From: JBBQZU01 sp038207425
Lineage (GTDB): Bacteria > Bacteroidota > Bacteroidia > Flavobacteriales_D > Cryomorphaceae
Direction of reading: 5' to 3'
DNA: 64,000 bases
NCBI GenBank assembly: GCA_038207425.1
Contig: JBBQZU010000016.1
Location: 19,926-83,925, forward strand
Translations under genes and position numbers: made by a program
Shown here: positions 1 through 9,217 of the stretch, in pieces
Position numbering within the stretch: the first letter of the stretch is position 1
How the letters are laid out: the number at the start of each line of letters is the position of its first letter
Notes under the pieces: generated by a model
What the model was told of the DNA's origin: nothing
The model's database searches: none
Seen by the model: only the letters and a program-made list of their open reading frames with translations

Positions 1-392
1 AATTTATTGCCGGGGCGTATCAAAGAGAGAAAATCTTCTTTTGGTATGAAACATACTATGCAATCATCGAGTGCTTCACCGCTCTGATTATACAACTGGT
101 CTGAGAGCAATGCCTTATAGCCAAGAAGATCACCTGCAGCCGATACTTTTATAATTTGCTCTTTACCATCTTGCCCCAGCCTATACACTTTTACCCTGCC
201 TGCGTTCACACAAAACACACCCATAGGTCGTGTACCTTCGTGAAAGAGCACCTGACCTTTGCGATATCGGGTGCACGTTTTAGCCTGATTCAGATTGCCA
301 GAATCATCACCTGTAAGCGACTTAAACATAGACCTATGGTGCGAGCTGCAGAACTCACAGGAGGAGGCAAGGTCGTTTAATTGTCCGTTCAT
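1..392 (-). CDS. Crp/Fnr-family transcriptional regulator, partial (C-terminus outside window)
   Basis: Reading the minus strand from the ATG at 392 gives about 130 residues of a cyclic-nucleotide-binding-type beta-roll (RKGQVLFHEGT, then GVFCVNAGRVKVYR and AAGDLLGYKALL), typical of the Crp/Fnr sensor domain. The helix-turn-helix half lies beyond position 1. The N-terminus carries a CEFC pair followed by SSHH, which recalls the cysteine-rich N-termini of Fnr-type regulators; whether it binds a metal or Fe-S cluster cannot be told from this fragment. It is divergent from glyA, with about 120 bp between the two starts. Target genes are unknown. Confidence 0.85.
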   Translation of the reverse strand, partial: MNGQLNDLASSCEFCSSHHRSMFKSLTGDDSGNLNQAKTCTRYRKGQVLFHEGTRPMGVFCVNAGRVKVYRLGQDGKEQIIKVSAAGDLLGYKALLSDQLYNQSGEALDDCIVCFIPKEDFLSLIRPGNK

Positions 393-484
393 AAAGCTGT
401 TGGGTTTGGACCACGATGAAGGTATGAAAGAATTTGAATCGCAATGAAGTCAGAAAGTGACAAAATAACCACGGTCAATTTTCT

Positions 485-492
485 TAATTTTG
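485..492 (+). promoter_or_regulatory. -7 promoter box (TAATTTTG) of glyA
   Basis: TAATTTTG matches the Bacteroidota -7 consensus TAnnTTTG. No clear -33 TTG was found upstream. Transcription would begin near 497-499, so the TTG codon at 490 that extends the reading frame lies inside the promoter and cannot be the start; the ATG at 514 is. Confidence 0.55.
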
Positions 493-513
493 GCCCGAAC
501 CTATTTCGAAAAA

Positions 514-1806
514 ATGAAGAGAGATACCACCGTATTTGATATTATAGCCCTTGAAAAAACGAGGCAGATGGAAGGAATTGAATTGATTGCCTCAGAAAAC
601 TTTGTGAGCAATCAGGTGATGGAAGCCATGGGCTCAGTGATGACCAATAAGTATGCTGAAGGCCTTCCCGGCAAGCGTTACTACGGTGGGTGCGAATTTG
701 TAGACATGACCGAAAACCTCGCTATAGACCGTCTCAAAAAACTATTCGGTGCTGAGTGGGCCAACGTACAGCCCCACAGTGGCGCACAGGCCAATGCTGC
801 CGTGATGCTCGCTGTATTGCAACCGGGCGATAAAATAATGGGCTTTGACCTGAGCCACGGAGGGCACCTTACACATGGTTCGCCGGTAAACTTTAGCGGC
901 AAATTATACAATCCAACATTTTATGGAGTAGAGCGCGAAACGGGTACAATAGACTATGATAAGCTCGAAGCCAAGGCAATAGCAGAACAACCAAAACTGC
1001 TCATTTGCGGTGCATCGGCCTACTCGCGCGATTGGGACTACAAGCGCCTGCGCGCCATAGCCGACAAGGTGGGTGCCCTGCTGCTCGCCGATATTTCGCA
1101 CCCGGCAGGCCTTATAGCTGCAGGATTGCTCAAGGATCCGATGCCCTTTTGCCATATTGTGACTTCCACCACCCATAAAACCCTTCGCGGTCCAAGAGGT
1201 GGAATTATTATGATGGGAAAAGACTTTGACAATCCTTTTGGACTTAAAACCCCTAAAGGTGAAATCAGACCTATGTCAGCACTGCTCGACAGCGCAGTCT
1301 TTCCCGGAACACAGGGCGGGCCGCTCGAGCACGTTATTGCTTCAAAAGCAGTGGCTTTTGGTGAGGCTCTTACCGATGAATTTAAAATGTACAGTAAGCA
1401 GGTAATAGCCAACGCACGCAAACTTGCAGATGCTTTTGTGGCAAGGGGCTACCATATAATCTCAGGTGGCACTGACAACCACAGCATGCTCATTGACCTT
1501 CGCTCAAAAGACATCACCGGCAAAGAAGCTGAAAACACCCTTATAAAAGCCGATATTACAGTGAATAAAAATATGGTCCCATTTGACGATAAGTCGCCAT
1601 TTGTTACCAGCGGCATCCGCATAGGCACGCCGGCCATTACCACGCGCGGTTTGCGTGAAGAACATATGGATCGAATTGCTGAGTTAATAGACCGTGCACT
1701 GATGAACCGCAGTGAAGATGCGGCCCTGAAGAGCATCAAGGCCGAAGTAAATAAACTGATGCATACCTTTCCACTTTTTGCGGAAGAGCAAACCATACAC
1801 CACTGA
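514..1806 (+). CDS. glyA: Serine hydroxymethyltransferase
   Basis: PLP-dependent enzyme interconverting serine plus tetrahydrofolate with glycine plus methylene-tetrahydrofolate; the cytosolic source of one-carbon units. About 430 residues, normal for the family. The N-terminus MKRDTTVFD...IELIASEN is canonical, and TSTTHKTLRGPRGG contains the Schiff-base lysine (about residue 222) and the following glycine-rich loop. The start is set at ATG 514, which matches family N-termini and lies just downstream of a -7 box. The reading frame can be extended to a TTG at 490, but that codon is within the promoter. fahA follows after 9 bp, so the two are probably co-transcribed. Confidence 0.97.
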   Translation: MKRDTTVFDIIALEKTRQMEGIELIASENFVSNQVMEAMGSVMTNKYAEGLPGKRYYGGCEFVDMTENLAIDRLKKLFGAEWANVQPHSGAQANAAVMLAVLQPGDKIMGFDLSHGGHLTHGSPVNFSGKLYNPTFYGVERETGTIDYDKLEAKAIAEQPKLLICGASAYSRDWDYKRLRAIADKVGALLLADISHPAGLIAAGLLKDPMPFCHIVTSTTHKTLRGPRGGIIMMGKDFDNPFGLKTPKGEIRPMSALLDSAVFPGTQGGPLEHVIASKAVAFGEALTDEFKMYSKQVIANARKLADAFVARGYHIISGGTDNHSMLIDLRSKDITGKEAENTLIKADITVNKNMVPFDDKSPFVTSGIRIGTPAITTRGLREEHMDRIAELIDRALMNRSEDAALKSIKAEVNKLMHTFPLFAEEQTIHH

Positions 1807-1815
1807 TCCAACAAA

Positions 1816-3102
1816 ATGGCGATAGACATTAGTGCCAATGATCCTGCCCGACAATCATGGGTAGATATGCCTGCAGGCAGTGATTTTACCATACAGAATC
1901 TTCCCTTTGGAATATACAGTGATGCCCTAGCATCCAAAAGAGCTTGCGTCGCTATTGGCCGCGAAATTGCCGATCTGTACGTATTGAGCAAACTTGGATA
2001 CCTTAGCGACCTGGGCTTTGAACCGGAACATTTTGCCGGTCCCTTCCTAAACCCCATGATGAAACAGGGCAAGACGCAGGTGCGCAGGCTTCGCAACGCT
2101 CTGGCAGCACTGTTTGATGAGCGCAACGCCTCCCTTTCGGGTAATGAAGAACACAAGATGCAAGCCATGCGCGCCCAAAGTGCTGTGGTGATGCAATTGC
2201 CTGTAGAAATAGGCGACTATACCGATTTCTACAGCAGCATAGAGCACGCTACCAACGTGGGTACGATGTTTCGCGATCCGGCCAACGCCTTATTGCCCAA
2301 TTGGAAACACCTGCCGGTAGGTTATCATGGGCGCAGTTCGTCCATCGTACCTTCAGGAGTGGCTATACGCAGGCCGCTTGGCCAAACAAGGCCCGACGAC
2401 AATGCTCCCCCTGTATTTGGCCCAAGCCGACAGCTCGACTTCGAGTTGGAACTGGCCTTTATCACATTCGATGGCAAACCCCTTGGCGATCGCATCGGCA
2501 CCGATGAAGCTGAAGACCATATTTTCGGTATGGTACTATTCAATGACTGGTCAGCGCGCGACATACAGAAATGGGAATATGTGCCACTCGGACCATTTTT
2601 GGCAAAAAATTTCGCTTCGAGCATATCGCCTTGGGTGGTGACGCTCGATGCACTTGAACCATTTCGTGTAAGCGGCCCGGTGCAAGACCCTCCTGTGCTT
2701 CCCTACCTGCAGGCAGAAGGCGACAGAAATATCAATATTCAACTCGAAGTTGGAATTTTGCCCGTAGGACAGTCCGAAACAGTGGTATGTCGCTCAAACT
2801 TCAAGTATATGTATTGGAACATGGCGCAACAGCTTGCGCACCATACTGTGAATGGCTGTAATGTGCGCTGTGGCGATATGATGGCATCAGGAACCATATC
2901 GGGCAAGGAACCTACAAGCTATGGCAGTATGCTGGAAATAGCCTGGCGGGGCACCAAGCCTGTGAAACTAGCCGATGGTTCAGACCGCAGATTTATTCAC
3001 GATGGCGACACCGTAATAATGCGCGGCCACTGCGAGAAAAATGGCGTGAGGGTTGGCTTCGGCGAAGTACGTGCCAGAGTACTGCCTGCAAATGAATACT
3101 AA
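1816..3102 (+). CDS. fahA: Fumarylacetoacetase
   Basis: Hydrolyses fumarylacetoacetate to fumarate and acetoacetate, the last step of tyrosine/homogentisate breakdown. 428 residues, close to eukaryotic and bacterial FAH length. Seen: an N-terminal SH3-like part (residues 1-120), then GDYTDFYSSIEHATNVGTMF with the metal-binding aspartate and catalytic-region residues, PVGYHGRSSSIVPSG, and DWSARDIQKWEYVPLGPFL. It lies 9 bp after glyA and 26 bp before spoT on the same strand. No other tyrosine-degradation gene is in the window, so the linkage to glyA is positional, not pathway-based. Confidence 0.95.
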   Translation: MAIDISANDPARQSWVDMPAGSDFTIQNLPFGIYSDALASKRACVAIGREIADLYVLSKLGYLSDLGFEPEHFAGPFLNPMMKQGKTQVRRLRNALAALFDERNASLSGNEEHKMQAMRAQSAVVMQLPVEIGDYTDFYSSIEHATNVGTMFRDPANALLPNWKHLPVGYHGRSSSIVPSGVAIRRPLGQTRPDDNAPPVFGPSRQLDFELELAFITFDGKPLGDRIGTDEAEDHIFGMVLFNDWSARDIQKWEYVPLGPFLAKNFASSISPWVVTLDALEPFRVSGPVQDPPVLPYLQAEGDRNINIQLEVGILPVGQSETVVCRSNFKYMYWNMAQQLAHHTVNGCNVRCGDMMASGTISGKEPTSYGSMLEIAWRGTKPVKLADGSDRRFIHDGDTVIMRGHCEKNGVRVGFGEVRARVLPANEY

Positions 3103-3131
3103 GCGGTAAACAGATAAAGCCAGATACTGTG

Positions 3132-5360
3132 ATGGAGATAGATATAGAACAGGAAAAGAAAGAAATTCTGGCCAGTTACCGGAAGCTGTTGCGCGTTGCA
3201 AAACATTCCAAGTCAAATACCGATAAACGACAGCTCCGCAAGGCTTTTGACCTGGCACTCGATGCCCATCGCGATATGCGCCGCAAAAGCGGTGAACCGT
3301 ACATATACCATCCCATAGCTGTCGCCAAAATAGTGGCCGAAGAAATAGGCCTTGGCACCACCGCTATAATCTGCGCCCTGCTGCACGACACTGTTGAAGA
3401 TACAGACCTTACGCTCGATGATATAGAGCATATGTTTGGCCCGAAGGTGAGGCAAATTATTGATGGACTTACCAAGATTTCAGATATAGTTGACCATACA
3501 TCGAGCATTCAGGCTGAGAATTTTAAAAAGATACTGCTCACACTCAGCGACGATGTACGGGTAATACTCATAAAACTTGCCGACAGGCTGCACAATATGC
3601 GCACCCTTGACAGCATGCGGCGCGACAAGCAGCTCAAAATAGCCAGCGAAACCCAATACCTCTTTGCTCCACTGGCTCACCGCCTTGGCCTGTACTCCAT
3701 TAAAACCGAACTTGAAGACCTTGCACTCAAGTACAATGAGCCAGAACACTATGATGATATTGTATTAAAACTTAAGAAAAGCCAGTCGATAAGAACCCGT
3801 TTCATCAACAGCTTTACCGTGCCTATAACGCGGGCACTGGATGCTGCCGGATTGAAATATGAAATCAAAAGCAGGCCAAAATCCATCCATAGTATCTGGA
3901 GTAAAATCTACAAAAAAGGTATTCCGTTTGAGGAGATTTACGACATCTTTGCCATCCGTATTATACTCGATACCCCCGCTGACCAAGAGAAAGCCGACTG
4001 CTGGAGAGCATATTCCGTGGTCACTGACTTTTACCAGCCAAACCCAGACAGGCTGCGCGACTGGATAAGCACGCCCAAAGCAAATGGCTACGAGTCGCTG
4101 CATACCACGGTAATGAGCCCTACCGGAAAATGGGTGGAAGTGCAGATACGCACCCGGCGCATGGACGAAATAGCTGAGAAGGGCTATGCCGCGCATTGGA
4201 AATACAAAACCCAGCAGGAAACTGCTGACTCAAGTCTTGATATTTGGCTGGCACGCATTCGCGAAATGCTCGACAGCAATAACAGCGGAGCAATTGATTT
4301 CATTGACGATTTCAAACTCAACCTGTTCAGCGATGAGATATTCGTATTCACCCCTCAAGGCGATTTGAAAAACCTTCCCACAGGGGCTACTGCGCTTGAT
4401 TTCGCTTTTGAGATTCACTCGCAGGTGGGCGAAGCCTGCATTGGTGCCAAGGTAAATCAGAAACTTGTGCCCCTCAGCCATAAGCTCAAAAGTGGCGATC
4501 AGATAGAAATACTTACTTCTAAAAAACAGAAAGCCAAAGAAGACTGGCTAAACTATGTAGTAACTGCAAAAGCAAAAAGTAAAATAAAGCAGGCGCTCAA
4601 AGAAGAAACCAAGAAAGTAGCCAGCTTGGGTAAGGAAATGGTTCAGCGCAAATTTCATGCGATGGGCGTGGATTTCAACAGCAAAAACGTTTCAGAACTG
4701 GAGCAATTTTACAACTACAAAGGCGCTACTGACCTATATCACGATATTGCCAAAGGCAAAGTATCGCTTAAGAAGATGAAAGGCTATTCGGTGGAAGGCG
4801 GAAGCATTGTATTTAAAAATCTAAAGCAGGATACCTCGCCACAACAAGGAAAAGCCGAGGCAGGCGCAACCAAAATGCCCAAGGATCTTCTCATCATTGG
4901 CGATAATGAGAAAGATGTGCCCTATAAGCTGGCTCCCTGTTGCAATCCAATTCCCGGCGATGATGTATTCGGCTTCGTGACTATCAATGAAGGAATTAAA
5001 ATACACCGCACCAACTGCCCCAATGCCGTAGCGCTTCGCTCCAATTACGCATACAGGATAATCAGGGCCAAATGGCAAAGCCAGAAAGACAAGGAATTTG
5101 TTGCCGACGTATTTTTTAAAGGAATTGACGATATAGGGCTTGTGCACAATATAACCCAAACCATCTCAGCCGACCTGAACGTGAATATGAAATCCATAAG
5201 CTTTGAAAGCAACGATGGAGTATTTGATGGAAGGGTGAGCGTATACGTATATGACAAGGACCACCTGAACAGCCTTATGAGCAAATTGCGAAAGGTAGAA
5301 GGGGTGCTTACTGTAACCCGCGGCGATGCCGCGGATCAAATGAGCGAAAACGACTTTTAG
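3132..5360 (+). CDS. spoT: Bifunctional (p)ppGpp synthetase/hydrolase (RelA/SpoT family)
   Basis: Makes and degrades the stringent-response alarmone. 742 residues from ATG 3132 (a GTG at 3129 immediately precedes it). Domain order seen: HD hydrolase with HDTVEDTD at about residue 85, synthetase with YESLHTTVMSP at about 320 and VEVQIRTRRMDEIAEKGYAAHWKYK-type motif, a TGS domain beginning at EIFVFTPQGDLKNLPTGAT, and a C-terminal ACT domain. Both HD and synthetase motifs look complete, so a two-way enzyme is likely. fur follows after 46 bp with its own -7 box. This spoT-fur-STAS-purA order recurs in Bacteroidota. Confidence 0.96.
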   Translation: MEIDIEQEKKEILASYRKLLRVAKHSKSNTDKRQLRKAFDLALDAHRDMRRKSGEPYIYHPIAVAKIVAEEIGLGTTAIICALLHDTVEDTDLTLDDIEHMFGPKVRQIIDGLTKISDIVDHTSSIQAENFKKILLTLSDDVRVILIKLADRLHNMRTLDSMRRDKQLKIASETQYLFAPLAHRLGLYSIKTELEDLALKYNEPEHYDDIVLKLKKSQSIRTRFINSFTVPITRALDAAGLKYEIKSRPKSIHSIWSKIYKKGIPFEEIYDIFAIRIILDTPADQEKADCWRAYSVVTDFYQPNPDRLRDWISTPKANGYESLHTTVMSPTGKWVEVQIRTRRMDEIAEKGYAAHWKYKTQQETADSSLDIWLARIREMLDSNNSGAIDFIDDFKLNLFSDEIFVFTPQGDLKNLPTGATALDFAFEIHSQVGEACIGAKVNQKLVPLSHKLKSGDQIEILTSKKQKAKEDWLNYVVTAKAKSKIKQALKEETKKVASLGKEMVQRKFHAMGVDFNSKNVSELEQFYNYKGATDLYHDIAKGKVSLKKMKGYSVEGGSIVFKNLKQDTSPQQGKAEAGATKMPKDLLIIGDNEKDVPYKLAPCCNPIPGDDVFGFVTINEGIKIHRTNCPNAVALRSNYAYRIIRAKWQSQKDKEFVADVFFKGIDDIGLVHNITQTISADLNVNMKSISFESNDGVFDGRVSVYVYDKDHLNSLMSKLRKVEGVLTVTRGDAADQMSENDF

Positions 5361-5384
5361 TTCTTCCCGTTTCAGAGTATTTTA

Positions 5385-5392
5385 TACCTTTG
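5385..5392 (+). promoter_or_regulatory. -7 promoter box (TACCTTTG) of the fur-STAS-purA group
   Basis: TACCTTTG is a full match to the Bacteroidota -7 consensus and sits 15 bp before the fur ATG, which would give a very short leader. No good -33 TTG was found at the expected distance. Confidence 0.5.
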
Positions 5393-5406
5393 ACTGTAAA
5401 TTCTCA

Positions 5407-5877
5407 ATGGGATCAAGACTAGAAACGCATCAAACTGTTCGTCAGATTTTTTCGGCTTATCTCGAGCAAAACGGGCACCGAAAAACACCTGAGAGATTCG
5501 CTATACTCAGCGAAATTTACGATTACGAAGGTCATTTTGATATAGAATCGCTCTACATTAAAATGAAAAATAAAAACTACCGGGTAAGCAGAGCCACACT
5601 CTATAATACCATTGACCTGCTGCTGGCTTGCGGCCTTGTAAGAAAACATCAGTTTGGTAAAAACCTTGCTCAGTTTGAAAAATCGCATAATTTTAAACAG
5701 CATGACCATGTGATTTGCACTGATACCGGCGAAGTGCTCGAATTTTGCGACCCCAGAATAGAGTCAATAAAGAAAACCATCGAAGAAATATTTAATGTGA
5801 AAGTTCTACATCATAGTTTGTACTTTTACGCCGAACGTAACCTAACCAACACGCCTACAACCAATACTGTTTCATAA
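5407..5877 (+). CDS. fur: Fur-family metal-dependent transcriptional regulator
   Basis: 156 residues with the Fur winged helix (GHRKTPERFAILSEIY, then RVSRATLYNTIDLLLACGLV) and the dimerisation/metal part starting at QHDHVICTDTGEVLEF. The family histidines are present, but the usual structural-zinc pair Cys-x2-Cys is broken: the first cysteine is kept and the second position is threonine (CTDT), and no second CxxC occurs near the C-terminus. It may therefore fold without structural zinc, as some Fur proteins do. The metal (iron, zinc, manganese or peroxide sensing) cannot be assigned from sequence alone. A -7 box lies just upstream; a STAS gene follows after 25 bp. Confidence 0.9.
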   Translation: MGSRLETHQTVRQIFSAYLEQNGHRKTPERFAILSEIYDYEGHFDIESLYIKMKNKNYRVSRATLYNTIDLLLACGLVRKHQFGKNLAQFEKSHNFKQHDHVICTDTGEVLEFCDPRIESIKKTIEEIFNVKVLHHSLYFYAERNLTNTPTTNTVS

Positions 5878-5902
5878 ACGCAACCACTTAACTTTAATAA
5901 CA

Positions 5903-6265
5903 ATGTCTTTCAGTTACGCGATTAATAAAAATGGAAAATTGGCTGTTCTTACCATGTCAGGAAGATTGGTTGATAAAGTAGAAGCTGTAGAAATCAGCGT
6001 GGAAATAGAGCAGGAGCTTGAAGAAGGCACCCATCACTTTATAATCGACCTCAGTGATCTTGAATATATGAATAGCACAGGGCTCAATATTCTCATTAAT
6101 CTGATGAATAAAACCCGCAACGAAGGAGGCGAAGCTATCATAGTTGGTGCTAAACCACGTATTGACGCACTTTTCAGTGTTACCAAGCTCAATTCAGTAT
6201 TTAACATGATGATAACGATGGAAGAAGCCGAGGCCTACTTCCAGAATTCGACCCAGAACAAGTAA
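5903..6265 (+). CDS. STAS-domain protein (anti-anti-sigma factor-like)
   Basis: 120-residue single STAS domain. The diagnostic loop reads LSDLEYMNSTGLNILINL; the serine of NSTGL is where SpoIIAA-type proteins are phosphorylated by a partner kinase. No anti-sigma kinase or sigma factor is nearby. Its stop codon is directly followed by the purA ATG, so translation is probably coupled with purA. The regulated target is unknown. Confidence 0.88.
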   Translation: MSFSYAINKNGKLAVLTMSGRLVDKVEAVEISVEIEQELEEGTHHFIIDLSDLEYMNSTGLNILINLMNKTRNEGGEAIIVGAKPRIDALFSVTKLNSVFNMMITMEEAEAYFQNSTQNK

Positions 6266-7552
6266 ATGCAGAAAAAGGTTGATGTGCTTCTTGGGCTTCA
6301 GTGGGGCGACGAGGGCAAGGGTAAGATAGTGGATGTACTCACACCCCATTACGATATCATAGCGCGATTTCAAGGCGGACCAAACGCCGGGCACACGCTC
6401 ATTTTCAACGGAGTGAAGCATGTGCTACATACCATTCCATCGGGCATTTTTCATCCCGAAAAAAGAAATGTCATCGGCAATGGCGTAGTCATTGATCCCA
6501 TCATCTTTCAGCGTGAAACAGACGCACTCGAAAAGATGGGCGTTGACCTTATGAGCAGCCTGTTCATTTCGCGAAAAGCGCACCTTATACTCCCCACACA
6601 CTGCATACTGGACTCAGCCAGCGAAGCCGAAAAAGGTATTAAGAAAATAGGCTCTACCCTAAAGGGCATAGGGCCTACTTACATGGATAAAACCGGCCGA
6701 AACGGCTTGCGCATAGGCGATCTTTTTGCCGCCGACTTCATGGACAGGTACAACCACCTGAAAAATAAGCATAAACGCATACTCGAGCAGTTTGATTTTC
6801 AGTACGACCTGTCGGAAAAAGAAGAAGCCTGGTTCAGAGGCGTGGAGCACATCAAGAGGCTGAATGTAATAGACTCTGAGCACTACCTCAATGCCCAGCT
6901 TGCAGCCGGAAGCCGCATTCTTGCTGAAGGGGCACAGGGTAGTTTGTTGGACATTGATTTCGGGAGTTATCCTTTTGTCACATCTTCGAATACGGTAGCT
7001 GCCGGCGCATGCACGGGGCTCGGCATAGCACCCAACCGCATGGGCGAAGTAATAGGAATATTTAAAGCATACTGCACCCGCGTGGGCAGTGGCCCATTCC
7101 CTACTGAACTCAATGATGCCACCGGCGAACTGATGCGCAAGGAAGGTCATGAATTTGGTGCAACTACAGGCCGCCCACGCCGATGCGGATGGCTCGACCT
7201 GCCCGCATTGAAATACGCCATTATGATCAATGGGGTAACGCAGCTCAACATGACCAAGGCCGATGTGCTTTCCATATTCGACTCCATCAAGATTTGTACA
7301 CACTACCGCTACAAAGGCGAGCTTATTGACTACCTGCCCTATGATGCTGCCCTGGAAGATGTGCAACCCGTATACAAAGACATGAAAGGCTGGAAAGAAG
7401 ACCTCACCGCTTTGCACAGCGAAGAAGATTTTCCGGCTGAATTGAGTTCTTATATATCTTACCTTGAGCAGGAACTACATACACCAATTACGATGGTATC
7501 AGTAGGGCCCGACAGAAAACAAACCATACAGCGCAAAGAGATGGTAGCCTGA
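6266..7552 (+). CDS. purA: Adenylosuccinate synthetase
   Basis: GTP-dependent ligation of IMP and aspartate to adenylosuccinate, the first committed step to AMP. 428 residues. The N-terminal GLQWGDEGKGKIVDVL is the family signature containing the catalytic aspartate and GTP-binding glycine loop; further family blocks are QGGPNAGHTL and TTGRPRRCGWLDLPALKYA. The ATG follows the STAS stop codon with no gap. Confidence 0.97.
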   Translation: MQKKVDVLLGLQWGDEGKGKIVDVLTPHYDIIARFQGGPNAGHTLIFNGVKHVLHTIPSGIFHPEKRNVIGNGVVIDPIIFQRETDALEKMGVDLMSSLFISRKAHLILPTHCILDSASEAEKGIKKIGSTLKGIGPTYMDKTGRNGLRIGDLFAADFMDRYNHLKNKHKRILEQFDFQYDLSEKEEAWFRGVEHIKRLNVIDSEHYLNAQLAAGSRILAEGAQGSLLDIDFGSYPFVTSSNTVAAGACTGLGIAPNRMGEVIGIFKAYCTRVGSGPFPTELNDATGELMRKEGHEFGATTGRPRRCGWLDLPALKYAIMINGVTQLNMTKADVLSIFDSIKICTHYRYKGELIDYLPYDAALEDVQPVYKDMKGWKEDLTALHSEEDFPAELSSYISYLEQELHTPITMVSVGPDRKQTIQRKEMVA

Positions 7553-7582
7553 TTGCGGCACCGCTTTTGCTCAGCCCGGCCT

Positions 7583-9193
7583 ATGCAAATTACCAATACC
7601 ATGCGGCGAGCTGCTTACACCATCACATCATTCATGCTCTTCATCACAGCGCATGCACAGGAGCGCAATACCATAGAATTACTCGGAGCAAAAGACCTCA
7701 AATACGATAAGCGCATGGGCATAGATGCCCAACGCCTTATTGGCGATGTACGCCTCAGGCATAAAGGAGCCCTGATGTGGTGTGATAGCGCCTACCTGTA
7801 CAATGCAACCAACAGCCTCGACGCATTCGGCCATGTAAGAATACTACAAGGCGATACCCTCGATCTGCGCAGCGATAAGCTCTATTATGACGGCAACACG
7901 CAATTTGTGAAAGTGCGCGAAAATGTAGTGCTGAATGACGGCAATATGAACCTTACCACCAACCATCTCGATTTTGACAGGCGAACAGGGCAGGCAGTTT
8001 ATTACGGCGGCGGAACCATTACTTCTACCGCCAATAGCAATGTGTTGATAAGCGATGAAGGCCGTTATAACTCTGACATTAAGTACTTCTACTTCCGTAA
8101 AAAAGTGAAGCTCACCAACCCAAAGTACCGCGTGGAAACCGATACGCTGAACTACGACAACTTCCGTGAAATAGCCTACTTTCTCGGGCCTACTTACATA
8201 TACTCCGAAGAGAATACCATTTACTGCGAAAACGGTTGGTATGACACCCGAAAGGATGTGTCGCAGTTTAACGAAAATGCATGGATTGATAACGGAAAGC
8301 AAATACTGCGCGGCGACAGCCTCTTCTACAATCGCACTGGCGGTATTGGCAAAGGGTACCGCAACGTGTCTGTATTCGACAGAGATGCTAACTATATCAT
8401 TAAAGGCCAAAAAGGCATTTTGTACGAGCTTACCAGCAAATCAGTAATGACCGGCAAAGCGCACCTTATACAGTATGATAAAACTGACTCGCTGTACCTC
8501 GCAGCCGATACACTCTTTGCTATGGGCGACACCCTTTCGGGAAAAAGGGTACTTGCCTATCCAAATGTGCGCTTTTTCAGAACCGACCTGCAAGGTGTAG
8601 CCGACTCACTTGTGTACGCCAGGACGGACAGTATGATCTATATGTACCAAAAACCCGTGGTATGGAGTGATAACCTTCAAATAACAGGCGATACCATGGA
8701 AATTGCCACTCGCAATAACCGCATGCACAAGCTCTATGTTTTTCAAAATGCGTTTATGGTCGATCGGCTGGATAGTACAAAATACCATCAGATAAAAGGC
8801 AGACAACTTACCGGCTACTTCAAGGACAACGAACTTTACAAAGCCCAGATTGACGGTAACGGGGAGTCGCTCTACTACGCCGAAGAAGAAACCAAGCCTG
8901 CAACAGGCGATACGCTCGCATTGACGGTTAAAAATATGATGGGAGTAAACATCTCCATTTGCAGCAGCATTGCCATTTACATGCATGAAAGAAAAGTGCA
9001 GACCATCCGCTTTCTCGTGAAACCCCAGGGCCGCTTTGTACCCCTCTTTATGCTCAAGCCTGAAGATGCCTTTTTTAAAGGATTTATATGGTATCAAGAC
9101 CTTCGCCCTATGGATAAGGATGATATATTCCGTAGGTTCGGGCCGGAAGAGATTTACCCGATTCGCACCCCTGAACCGCTTTTCATTGAGTGA
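7583..9193 (+). CDS. OstA/LptA-like periplasmic protein (LPS transport)
   Basis: Secreted protein with signal peptide MRRAAYTITSFMLFITAHAQ and long runs of the beta-jellyroll OstA repeat pattern (GDVRLRHKGALMWCDSAYLY; LDLRSDKLYYDGNTQFVKVRENV). OstA/LptA-type folds carry lipopolysaccharide across the periplasm to LptD. About 537 residues, much longer than enterobacterial LptA but usual for the Bacteroidota form. ATG 7583 is preferred; a TTG at 7553 opens the frame earlier, abutting purA, and ATG 7601 is also possible. It converges with an LptD-like gene, supporting a shared role in outer-membrane LPS assembly. Confidence 0.8.
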   Translation: MQITNTMRRAAYTITSFMLFITAHAQERNTIELLGAKDLKYDKRMGIDAQRLIGDVRLRHKGALMWCDSAYLYNATNSLDAFGHVRILQGDTLDLRSDKLYYDGNTQFVKVRENVVLNDGNMNLTTNHLDFDRRTGQAVYYGGGTITSTANSNVLISDEGRYNSDIKYFYFRKKVKLTNPKYRVETDTLNYDNFREIAYFLGPTYIYSEENTIYCENGWYDTRKDVSQFNENAWIDNGKQILRGDSLFYNRTGGIGKGYRNVSVFDRDANYIIKGQKGILYELTSKSVMTGKAHLIQYDKTDSLYLAADTLFAMGDTLSGKRVLAYPNVRFFRTDLQGVADSLVYARTDSMIYMYQKPVVWSDNLQITGDTMEIATRNNRMHKLYVFQNAFMVDRLDSTKYHQIKGRQLTGYFKDNELYKAQIDGNGESLYYAEEETKPATGDTLALTVKNMMGVNISICSSIAIYMHERKVQTIRFLVKPQGRFVPLFMLKPEDAFFKGFIWYQDLRPMDKDDIFRRFGPEEIYPIRTPEPLFIE

Positions 9194-9217
9194 ATGGAAT
9201 ATTGGAAAAGCAAGCGA

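Noticed and set aside
490..513. TTG at 490 as the glyA start
   Set aside because: It lies inside the -7 box, and the extra eight residues are not part of GlyA family N-termini.
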